DNA of 64,000 nt from Clavelina lepadiformis (lineage: Eukaryota > Chordata > Ascidiacea > Aplousobranchia > Clavelinidae), in contig NC_135247.1 of assembly GCF_947623445.1 (NCBI RefSeq), forward strand, positions 3,288,501 through 3,352,500, written 5' to 3'. Both the position numbers and the translations under genes were made by a program. The notes under the pieces are model-generated. The model saw only the letters and a list, made by a program, of their open reading frames with translations. It searched no databases and was not told the DNA's origin. Each line of letters opens with the position of its first letter. The stretch's first letter is position 1. Positions 24,302 through 35,232 of the stretch are shown here, in pieces.

Positions 24302-27300
24302 ATGACTTGGCAAGAAGAACTGGCACGGTAAGTTTTTCAGTAATCGACTCATTTTCACGCATGCGACTAGTGCGTATTTTGTGTTTCTCGAGTTTTGTTT
24401 TCTGCAACGTCTTGTTGCATTGTTACCATAGAGACGTACATGACAGTGCTAACTTAGTTGCCCAAAAGAGACAAAAGTTTCGCAATTTTGAATGCGTGTG
24501 CCGTGTGCCGGGTAACAATGTGAACATGTGCGTTAACTTGCATACAATTAAAGTCGTAAATTAATTAATTGTGGAAATGTATTTATGGACGCTTTGTACA
24601 AGTGTATAATCGTGTAAATTCTACGCTATGGACATCAAACCAGTATGTATGTACATAGCTTTTGCAACAAACTGCTCCCTATGCGTACAAACAATTTATC
24701 TACACTGCTTTGGCAGGGCCCAAACGATGTAGCTACGTATAATACACAAAATTACCTACACGTAGTGTGCACTTATTTTCGTAGATACTCACGATTTTAA
24801 GTAAAATATAACTAATTTTGCAGACCATGTGGTAAACATCTCATTCGGAAGTATTGCAAAACGTTGTGTTTAAGGCCATGATTCCATAAACCTTTTACGA
24901 TTTTATCAGGTATGAGTCTCTCGGCTGCTTGCATGAAATGTTTGAGCGGCAGGTAGCGCTAACACCTAATTCGACCGCGGTCGTTGATGACGAAGAGAGA
25001 AAAATGACGTTTGCTGAACTTAACGAAGCGTGCGATACCTTGGCTGACAATCTTATTTTGAAAGGAGTAGTCCGGGAATCCCCTGTTGGAATCTACATGG
25101 AAAGATGCGTTGATTACGTCATAGCTTTTATTGCCATATTTAAATCGGGTAAGTGTCATTTTTTATCAATTTAATGGATAGTTTCACGGTTGGATAAAAA
25201 ATGGAAAAATTTGAGCAATGCAATGTATGAGCAGGAGGAGCTTATATACCGTTGGACGTCTCCTATCCAGATGTTCTTCTTGAAGATATTTTTGCTGATG
25301 CAAAACCTGCCTGTGTTATCACGAGTTACTCTATGATAGAAAGGCTCCAGGGTAAACACTTGAAACTTACTAAATATTAGTTTTTTAAATCGTATTATCG
25401 TCTTTTATTATTCAGAGTCATCTTGATAATGGATCGAGTCTTATTTAAAACATAACATATTTTTAAGATTATAGTTTCTAAGACTTTATAGGTTAAAGTT
25501 TGAATGAAATTTTAGACAAAAACCAACAAGTTATCGTTATGGATAGAAACTGGATGACGACATTAAAATCCGAAAACGTTGCTTCAAAATCAATTATTAA
25601 ACGACCCGCCATGGATCAATCCAACTTGGCATGTATCGTATATTCTTCTGGAACCACCGGAAAACCTAAAGGTCTGTTTGATGAAAAACAAAATTATGTT
25701 TCGGCTAACTTAGTTCCTATATTTCATTCTGCATTTCGACTATACTTGATTTTGAAGAACAAGATCAATTGCAACGTCCTGTAATATAAACGTAATGTAC
25801 GCTTTTTAGTATTGAAAATTACACTAAGAAACATGTCAAAACTGTCATTAAAAACTTAGAAAAATACCGAACGGAAAATTTACAAACCAAAGAAGCGAAA
25901 ATGTAGTAGTTTTCTTCGCAAAATTACAGATGGTTTTTGTCCAATTCTTAGTTTTTTAAACTATACTTAGTAAAAAATTGTAACTATTATCATTTTTCAT
26001 TCGTTATCAGTATAAGTATGAATTAATATTGTGTGTTTTAAGGAATAATGTTGCTCCATCGCTGCTGCGTATTCTCTTACACCTGGCGTCATGTGCTGAC
26101 TCCATTTAAGGCAGACGATCGTGTCGCCTGCAACGTCTTCTTTGTCTGGGAGCTCATAAGACCTTTGTTGAAGGTGGTTCTTGGTTCTTGTTATGCGTCT
26201 TTGTCTTTTTGGGTTCCTTTTTGATGTTTTATTTCTTTCAGGGAATTCCCTTATACATTGTACCAGACACCGTCATCTACGACCCTCTGCTACTTGCAAA
26301 GTTCATCAAGAAACACTCGATTACCAGGATCTTATTCACACCCTCGCTGCTGGAGACGGTGCTTGACGCTCGAAACATTAACATGTCGGATTTTTCCTCT
26401 TTGAGGTGAACTGTATTTAGATGGAGACGTGTTACGAAAACTTATGTAAATTAATGAGGAAACACTAAAACAAATTGAAGTTAGAGACTGAACTATTTGA
26501 AACGCAATACCGGTAACCGTCTCACGATCTTCGTGGGATCTCCAGCAAACAACAACCTATATATAACCTTAACCGTGCATCATGATTCTGCAATATAGGC
26601 TGATATGGTTCTGTGGTGAAGTTGTGACGACATCGTTGTTTGAACGTTGCGTTTCAAACATGCCATGGGTTAAGTTCTACAACCTCTACAGTATATCAGG
26701 TGATAGCTTCCCGGCCTGTATCCATTCCATTGTACATGCAATGCTAAATATATTTTAACAGTATGCATTTATTACTGAAGCTATAATCGTCCAAGTATTA
26801 ACGGCTGTTCCCATACTGCTGCACACACATGTTACTGGATATTGATTGCTTTTTTGTCATACCGTAGAATGCCACGACGTTGCTATTGCTGATTTGAGCC
26901 AGTTTCTTCAACAGCAGACACGCGATGATAGCGTGAAGCGGCCCAAGTATGCTCCAGTGGGAAGAGTTTGTCCTGGAATTGAAGTCTATATCTTGGATGG
27001 TGAGGGAAATGTTCAACCGGTCGGAATGCCGGGAGAGGTAAGGGGGTTTTGCAATTAATAAAGCTATAGCTTTTATAGATAGTCTACGTAAGTTAATGCG
27101 TGTTTTGAGTGATTACCGTGGTTCGATAAACAATTGTTTCTGTGAACTTTTGGTTTAGGCATAACTTTGTCTAATTTTGTTTCAAAGATTTTCGTTGGGG
27201 GACCAACTTTAGCGCGGGGTTATCTCAACCGACCGGAAATGAACGCTAAACGCTTCATCAAAAGAAAGTCGGCCACGAACTCATCGGAAGAAATTACATT

Positions 27301-30300
27301 ATACAGGTTGGTGGTCAATTTGTTTTGATGCTATTAAGACAATTGTTTTGTATGACAAACATGTACTTGGGTAAGAAATAAAAGAATTTTCTTGCAGGAC
27401 TGGAGACTGGGGCTTGATGAAGTTAGATAGAAACTTGGAAATTTGTGGCAGATGCGACTCCATGGTGAAAGTGAGAGGATACAGCATTGAAATTCAGGTT
27501 TGTAAATCACAATTATTACAATATTTAGTATACAACACCTAGTAGCTAATCAATGGTGAAATTCTAAGCAAATTAAAGACGATCAACGCAAACAATAATT
27601 AAATAAACCGTCGTTACGAAAATAGGTCGAGGTTGATTTATTGCAGGACGACTCCATCAAATACAATACAAACTTACTTTAACTCATTTTATAAGTCTAA
27701 AATCTTCGGTAAAACTTACAATCTTTTATTTATCCAGCACATAAGATATAGATGTGCCTAGTTGTAGCCTACAGTAGTTAAAATTTATCTCAAATTCTGC
27801 AACATTAGGCTGTGGAGGCGGCGATCATGTCGTTACCAACAGTCAAGGCCTGTGTGGTATTGGCTTTGGGAGACGAAGGTCAAGATAAGCAGTTGGTGGC
27901 GTACATTGTAGCGGAAGACAAAGTTACAAAACGAGAAATCAAAGCAGACTTGAGAAAAAAGTTACCTTTTTACATGGTGCCTTCCTATTTTATGTTTTTG
28001 AAAAGGTAAAGAATTGGTTCAATATATTGTGTAGCCTATATAACAGGTAATTTTACTTAAGTTCTTTTAAAGCGGAATTATATAGGCTATAAGTTATACA
28101 TATATATATAGCCTATATTTGTATAACGAATTACATATATACAGTTATACACCTATATATGTGTTTATTTCTGAGCATTTACTTTGAAAAATCATATTTT
28201 TGCAGTATACCGGTTGTAGCAGCAACAGGAAAGTTGGACAAGAAAGCATTACCATCTATACATTCAGCAAAGGACTTGAATGGTGATTTTTCTATGCTTG
28301 CTGATGATGAGAAAACACTTCCAACGACGGAAACAGAGAAATTCCTAGAAAAGGCTTGGTGTTCTTTGCTCCAAATGGAATTCGTTGACATTCAAGAGAG
28401 TTTCTTTGATTTGGGAGGGTAAATACGTTTTCATATGACACAAAAAGTTTAATTTTGGATTTAAAAATGCAGGATGATTTACTTTATATATATCCAAGAT
28501 AGTCCACAAGTTGGCAATATTACAGAAATTTAATTTCATGTGTGTTTTTGTTTTTTGAAACCATACAGGCATTCTTTATTAGCTGCAAGACTACTTGGTA
28601 TAATCCGTGAAAAATACGGGGATAGCATCACAATGCAAGTATTATTTGCTTATCCCACTATCTGTGAGTTGGGAAAATGGCTGGATAGCGAGAATGACTC
28701 GCTCAACCAAAAGTACGAAAGAATCGATTATGTGCTCATAATTTGCTCATAAGACTTCGCCTTATTTGAGAGTTTGAATTTATTTTTGCCACTATATCCC
28801 ACAGAGTTATAGTTTGTTTCGCTTAAGAGTACATTTCAACGAATGTTTACTCCAGGTTTGTCTCCAAAATTGATTTGGATGCAGAAGTGCGCATGCATAA
28901 AGCTGGTCCAGTGAACCTGGACATTCAATTAAGAGCATTCTGGAGGTCGCGTGGATTTGGTTATAAGTCACGGCGAGCTCGTGTACTTCTCACCGGAGCA
29001 ACCGGATTTCTCGGCGCTTTTTTGCTCAGGGATTTATTGCTGGAAACTAAGGTGAGGCTGCAGCTACTAAACCTGTCAAAAGTTTTTCATCAAATATGCT
29101 ATTAAAGTAATTGCTTATACTAATAGTGTTTTCACCTAATTATGCCACATTTTCGTGTTCTCCCATAATGTGATGACTTGTTTGCAAAAGGTTCAAGTCT
29201 ATTGCTTGGTTCGCCCACTACCGAACAAGAGCGCTGAAGCAAAATTGAGACAAAATCTCGATTTCTACAAAATATTTGAGCAAGAAAATTCTGATGACAA
29301 AGATCTGATGAAGGTATTTGGGTTTTCAAAGTAGGCTACATTCAGAATTATCTTTCATGCGCGGTCATTTAGTCATGTTAATAACGATCGATGACAATTC
29401 AGCCCAATGTTATCAACGATATTTTAGTGCATTGCACCATCAATTTTACATCAGGTAACCCGCTTTAACCTACAGTAACATAAAATTTTTTAAAGACTTC
29501 TGGTAGTCTGAAATTTAAGCTTCCTCTTTGTCATCAGCATGCGAAACATAAAGATTGAAAAATCGTTTTCAATATTTTTGAAACGTTGTTCCACCGCATG
29601 TCAACCTTATAAAACAAACCTGTTTTTTACTATTTAGGCTTACCAAAAACGCGTTCACTCGGTTACTGGTGATGTTGCCTTGTTTGAACTTGGTCTAAAC
29701 GAGGAAGATTATACCTACTTGTCATATGAGGTATACTGTATGATCTGTAGGAAAGTGATAGATATGCGTTTGTTCTGCAAAATCAGCCAGTTTTCTTACA
29801 GTACTTTGCTTTGTCTTCACATTTTTGTGTCTGGTTATTCCAGGTCGATTACGTCATCCATGCGGCGGCTTACGTCAACCTTGTTTACCCGTATGAAGCG
29901 CTCAAGGGCGCCAACGTTACAGGTACCCAAAACGTGTTAATTTTTGCTCGAAGTGGAAAGGTTAAACCTGTGCATTACGTCAGCACCAACGCTGTTTTCG
30001 CAAACGGCAAGGTGAGCTCCATTACGGATTTTGTATCAGTGGAAAGTGTAATAATAATAACCCCGTCCTTTTTATGCATAAAGTTTTAATTTAAATAACT
30101 AGAACTAAAAGCTTAAGGCTTAACTAAAAATACTTCGTTATTAATTTCAAAAAAGCTCATCTAAAACAAAAAAGCAGGCTTTGGGCCCACAATGGCCCTA
30201 GACGTTTACTGGTCTCCTATACCTTAATGCTTAATGAGACAGCATGGTGACTCCCAAATTTTGTAAATTGTTCATATCAGGAGCGTAATGGCTTTGCTTA

Positions 30301-31664
30301 TTTCTCTAGGAAATGTGCCAGGAGATATCATCCGCAAGCGAGGACACCAGCCTACTAGAAAATGGCTACGCACAGTCCAAATGGGTTGCAGAGCAGTTAG
30401 TAAGAAACGCAATATCGCAAGGACTTCCTGCTACCATATACAGAATTGGTAAGCTGGCGCATGATTAACCAGAACAAGCTTGCGTACTAGATTATCAAAT
30501 TAAACTTATGAGTAAAAACCTGTCACCAATTAATGAACATTCCCTTTTAAAAGTTTTTCTACGTTGTCAATATATTTCCCGCTAATTGTTTTATTCTTAT
30601 TTGGTGTTTAAATTTGCATAACTCTTGATTTCGTAAAAACGCATAACAAACGTTACATTTTTCAGTAAGTGATTTTACAAGTTGGCACCATATAGACTAG
30701 GTTTACTTTGGGAGTAAGTGAACGTGTGAGCTTTGAATTTCCTATTTCAACACTCTGTCAATCTTTATGGAAAAAGCTGGTCGCGATATAATGAACTTAA
30801 ATAGTCAACAGGAAATTGATAAAACGTAAATATATAAATCGAAAACATAACAACGTTTCATTTCCAAGGCAACATTTCTGGAAGCACATCATTCGCTTCG
30901 TGGAATCCTTCTGACTTCATTCTTTTGGTTTTGCGTGCGTCGTTAATTACGTCATCATGGCCTGATGTTGACTGGACAATAGAAATGACTCCCGTCAACT
31001 TCGTGAGCAAATGCATCGTAAGATTGTCTCAAGAGCTTCAAACTTCAGTGCACAAAATATTTCATCTCGTTCAACCAAAAGCTATCACTGGAAAGTAAGA
31101 CGGTCATTAAAACATCTGCCTTCTTGTTTGCTGTTTTGCTTCGAGTTGTTCCACACACGTGCTTATTATCAACCATTCGTCTTCATAGGTGGCTGTACAA
31201 GTGGTTGAAGAGTGAGTTTGGATACAAGCTTGATTTGATTCCATTGGTAGAATGGTGTTCACGCATTCAGAACCTGACAGAAAATACTTCAAATGGACAT
31301 CCAAGTGTGAAGAAAATCTTGCAAAGCATGGACTCGCCACCGTAAGTTTAATTTACTTTTTCAATTTTGCTAGTATAGCCTAAACTAACTTGAGTTGATG
31401 GTAAATAATATCCCAAATAGTTTTAAGGTAAAGATTGTCAATCATTTCAACATTTTCATTCATTGTCAACTTTCTCTCAGAGACGAAAATTTATTTTCGT
31501 ACAAATCGACTTTTGATCAAATCAACTTGAATAGTGCGTTGAAAACAATACACCTAACCTACCCCGATCTGGATGGAAAGTTGCTTCGCCATTACATTGT
31601 ACAGCTTGCCAAGCAAAAAATTATTGCTTTTCCTGTTGAAAGAAGTAAGATTAGATTTTCTTAG
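24302..31664 (+). CDS. NRPS-like adenylation-thiolation-reductase (ATR) enzyme
   Basis: Twenty-one exons sum to 3159 nt (1052 residues): 24302-24327, 24910-25148, 25235-25351, 25516-25671, 26043-26173, 26242-26405, 26599-26699, 26868-27037, 27188-27306, 27398-27497, 27809-28005, 28206-28418, 28569-28712, 28856-29051, 29191-29313, 29638-29730, 29844-30011, 30310-30448, 30869-31094, 31189-31341, 31481-31664. Adenylation domain: SSGTTGKPKG (171-180), NLYSISECHD, TGDWG and catalytic Lys516 in TGKLDK. Carrier: DLGGHSLLAAR with phosphopantetheine Ser580. Reductase: Rossmann GATGFLG near 673 and Tyr839/Lys843 in GYAQSK. The order is that of carboxylic acid and aminoadipate reductases: ATP-activation of an acid, thioester loading, NAD(P)H reduction to aldehyde or alcohol. 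Where A4 normally has Asp235, the motif is CNVFFVWE (Val211), so an alpha-amino acid substrate is unlikely. Substrate unknown. Confidence 0.93.
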
Positions 31665-32728
31665 AAATAAACTTATGACAACCATAACGAAGAAAATGAA
31701 TTGTTAATTCAAATCATTGGTGTAATTTTCAATTTCTATGTACTCTTCTGTACTACCCAGATCTCATAATTTGCAGCCAAAGTAATAGGATATCAATAAG
31801 CAAAAGCCAAATTTGCAGAAAAGGTATCGTAGGCATGCAGTTATACAACGCTCTTCGTGCATGCTAAGACAGTTTTTTTACTGCGCTTTTATTTCGGCAG
31901 CTTATCAATTGCATGGGTTTTGCTTTTAAGCCTCTTCGTATGACACGAGGTAATTAATCTAACAGCTGTTCATTTCTCCTATTTTTATTTCTTTGCCTGA
32001 ACTACAAGACGTGTTATATTAAGCTTTAAAATATTTCCCATGGTGATAGGTAAAATCATCTTCTGTCTATTTAAAATGAGGTAAAAGGGGAGAATTTTAA
32101 CATAGAACTACAGTATATCCATTGATCAATGTGTTTTGAGTTTTCTCTTGATACTAAGTAGTAATTTCTATGATTACATCACGTTTTGAGATATTACTTT
32201 AGGGGAGTCCCTTGTAACACTTCCACTTTATTAAATTTGCATTCATCCATTTATAAACGCACAGTGTGAGCTACTGAGTTCTCACAGTTCTGTTCCAGAC
32301 TATTGTCAAATGTCCATGATTATATCGGTTGCCGACTTGCCGTCATAACCGGTAGGCATGTCGGTAGTAGATGTAGAATGCTAGAATCCACATTCCATAG
32401 AAATTGGGAAAAAGTTTTTTTTCTGATTAGATAGCCTGTAGGTCAAGAGTCAAGATCAGAAATACTGTACAATAGTTGCGCAGGGTTGCGGTGAGAAAGC
32501 TAAACTAGGTTATTGGTAGTTTGGTACTACAGTACTAGTATCGGTAGGCTACCATGGAACTTATACGGAACACTCATGCACTTTAGGCCTTAAATAAATA
32601 TTGAATTTTGAATAGCCTATATACATTAATTATTTGTGACTGTGTTTCAAGCTTTTAAAGCTACCGTACTTGACCATTGTGATAGTGCCATATCATTGGA
32701 CATCAAGTGTTAAATTTTTGAATCCAAT
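31665..32728. other. 3' flank of ATR gene, no gene seen
   Basis: Contains AATAAA at 31666-31671 directly after the ATR stop (AGAAATAAAC). The rest is AT-rich without recognisable exons. Confidence 0.5.
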
Positions 32729-33037
32729 ATGCCAAAATGGAAAAATAGTTACGAATCTGGTAGAAGGTACAAGCTTATTTGGGAAAAAGAATTTCCGTGG
32801 ATCAAAAAAAATCCTAATACTAGACAAGAAGAAGCGTATTGTGCTATTTGCCAAAAATCTGTTGCTCCTCGTAAAGCTGCTATTAGTCAACATGGTCAAA
32901 CAAAGGAACACAAGCAAAAAGTCTCTGCCCAATCAAATTCAATCAAACTTACCAATAATTTCAAACCCGCACCCAAGTCATCCACAACGCAAATGCCTGA
33001 ATCATTAGTCTCCGGTAATCATCTCATAAAGTCATAA
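32729..33037 (+). CDS. BED/hAT-type C2H2 zinc-finger ORF
   Basis: A 102-residue ORF. A basic start (MPKWKNSYESGRRYK) leads to WEKEFPWI and a C-x2-C-x13-H-x5-H finger (YCAIC ... QHGQTKEH), the layout found at the N terminus of hAT-like transposases and proteins derived from them. No transposase catalytic domain follows. It may be a small host gene, the relic of a transposase, or a 5' exon: a possible donor TCCG|GTAATC at 33014/33015 ends in phase 1, the phase required by the SDR exon at 35310. I consider the spliced fusion possible but less likely than a stand-alone relic. Confidence 0.55.
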   Translation: MPKWKNSYESGRRYKLIWEKEFPWIKKNPNTRQEEAYCAICQKSVAPRKAAISQHGQTKEHKQKVSAQSNSIKLTNNFKPAPKSSTTQMPESLVSGNHLIKS

Positions 33038-33374
33038 AGTGTTGTTTATTTTAATTTTCTGGGATTGTAGGCCTAGCTGTAAGATGAGTACAGGTAGGTA
33101 AATGCTTAGCTTAGGACTTCTGCTCTACTAGGCTACAGTATGACAGTTCTGACACTATGGGTGGATGGACAACAAATTGGAAAGTACCGTATGTTAAGTG
33201 CTGTGCAGGCCTTTAAAATTAAGGCAGCGTCTATTTCACCGGCTGCCGGTTACCAAATTTCGAAAAAACAACTTCAATAAACAGCTAGCCGGTTACGCAA
33301 TTGGTATTTTCTTGCTTTGATAAATGGCGGCCGATGAAGTAGCCACTTGTTATATCGGCAATTGTTTACCTCAG

Positions 33375-33760
33375 ACAGCAGTGTATGGCAGTTTTCGCCG
33401 ATATCTCCGGTGTACAGTTGTGCAAGGAAGCAGTTAGTGTGCAATGCAACTTGTGGCCCAAGACTGTTCAGCGTTTTTGCAGGCAAGGTGGGCGCTATAC
33501 GATAGAAATCGGGTGAAAAGTTAGTGTTGTCTTTTAGAGCTATCGGTTTTAAATTTTGCAGTAAAAATTGGAGGAAAAGTTAGTATCTCCTTGTTTTTGA
33601 AACACTGATTTTTAGCCCACGATTTGGATCATACCTTGCCTGCACAAACGCCGGGCAGCATTGGGCCACGAGTCGCAGTGCACACCAGCTACTTCCTTAC
33701 GAACCGTAATTTTTCTTCTGCACTCTCGAGATCTCAGCGAAGACTGCCATACTCTGCAGT
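33375..33760. repeat. Imperfect long inverted repeat (fold-back element)
   Basis: The left arm 33375-33489 and the right arm 33632-33760 are imperfect reverse complements (for example GGCAAGGT / ACCTTGCC, then TGGGCCACRAG, then GACTGCCATACTCTGC). The spacer is about 140 bp. Related short arms occur near 57123-57147 and 57357-57377, so it looks like a dispersed fold-back or MITE family. Confidence 0.6.
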
Positions 33761-33821
33761 CCAGCTCTTATCCAAGTTGGAAAATACAAATATGGTAAAT
33801 GGCAGTTATACGCTGGTCAGC

Positions 33822-34052
33822 GAATTGAAACGTATGCTAATTGTCAACTTAAAATGGCGTACTAATTTTTCAGAATTGTAAATTAACCTAAAACTAATAC
33901 CCTCTGACCCAAACTCTCACTTTGCTTGATCAAATTATTAAGCTAGGCTGCGAATTGAAACAAATGCTATTTTTCAAAAAAAAATAACATTTTTTCCAAA
34001 GTGTAAATTCATTTAAAACTAATCCCCTCTAACCTAAACTCTCACCTCTCAT
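33822..34052. repeat. Two-copy diverged tandem repeat
   Basis: Copies at 33822-33923 and 33951-34052 share GAATTGAAAC at the start and AACTCTCAC at the end, with an AAAACTAATMCCCTCT block between. They are clearly diverged. Confidence 0.6.
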
Positions 34053-34099
34053 AAATAAATTACTTCAAAAATAGATTTGGACAAAATAAAAGTCCAACA

Positions 34100-34165
34100 T
34101 TAACGATATTCAAACTCAAAATCTCCAACATATGAACCCCACTCTTAACCATTACGCCACCGCAT
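34100..34165 (-). repeat. tRNA-like relic (probable SINE head)
   Basis: On the minus strand GGTGGCGTAATGGTTAAG resembles a tRNA A box and GAGTTTGAATATC, about 40 nt on, resembles a degenerate B box. Stems do not close properly, so it is not called a tRNA gene. Confidence 0.35.
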
Positions 34166-34718
34166 TGCTTTCTTCCCCTCATTCAAAACAAGAGTGATAA
34201 ACCCATCAATGAAAATCTGCCAGTCACTGTATTGTGATTTAGCAACTGCGGTAAGCGGACATCGGTGAAATACTGGTATTCACTTTGTAAAGCTAATTGT
34301 GCATGTAATGGTTATTGTTTTATCTTGTTGCGATTTCTCCCCCGAAAATAACAAACTTTCCAATCTGAACCGGTTCCCTTATTTTATGGAAATCTGAGAT
34401 TACTTCTTCAAGCGTTGTTTGTCTTACAAACTAGCTACGTAACAAGTTCTTAACGCAGAAAAGTTTTTTTGCAATTCTAAAATTACTTAACGGTCCAAAA
34501 ATAGAAAAATTTATCTTATTTTGCGGGATTTTATTTGTTGTTTCTTGCTTGTTAACCAAACCTGCTAACCTTAAACTTTCTACTTTGGTAGTTATCCCCT
34601 GTTTTTAATGTATGGTTTATCTACCTTTTAATCTATGTTTAATTTGAGTTTAATTTTAAATAACAAAAATGGTCTGTTTGGATTAGTGGTTTCTATTGAA
34701 AAATTTGGATCTCTTATA

Positions 34719-35063
34719 CTTTTGCACTCCCACTTGAAAGCCTGGATGGGAAGGAATTATCCATAGTTGAAAGTGTGGCACTTGTCCGCATGAGATTCTT
34801 CCACGTGCATGCCGAATTGTCTTATCTTCTCTCCGATTTATAATAAGTTATAAACAAAGAAAAACTGGTTGCTTGCACGCCAATTTATAACAAATAAACA
34901 AAGAATTAAAGCTTCCATACACGCCAAGTTTTGTGTCTTTGCATGCACGATTTCTCGTCAAAAACTTTAATATTTTTCAATCGGGGGGAGTTACGAGGTA
35001 ATACAAAAGAAATTATGACACAATGATTCCTCAATACTCGATCCTGGTATGGGAGTGCAAAAG
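34719..35063. mobile_element. MITE with CTTTTGCACTCCCA terminal inverted repeats
   Basis: CTTTTGCACTCCCA at 34719-34732 and its reverse complement at 35050-35063 bound a 345-bp element. A shorter relative lies at 63200-63305, where the left and right end sequences are directly joined; here about 230 bp lie between them, suggesting a nested insertion or an internal deletion in the other copy. No coding capacity. Confidence 0.65.
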
Positions 35064-35232
35064 AGGCCCATGCAAATTTTGCTGTCCATCAAACAAACTA
35101 AGCCGCTAGCAACCTTTTGATCCAATAAACCAAAATGTTGCCCACATATTTCATGTATTTCATTTCATTCATTTCATGGATGAGAGACAGCCAAACTTCC
35201 ACAGTGCTTGAAACATGTTTTCAGTCCCAACT

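Larger units (their letters stand above)
33038..35232. other. Repeat-rich interval
   Basis: No gene. It holds an inverted-repeat element, a diverged two-copy tandem repeat, a tRNA-like relic and a MITE with an insertion, each listed separately. Confidence 0.6.

Noticed and set aside
34100-34165. Functional tRNA gene
   Set aside because: B box and stems are too degenerate.
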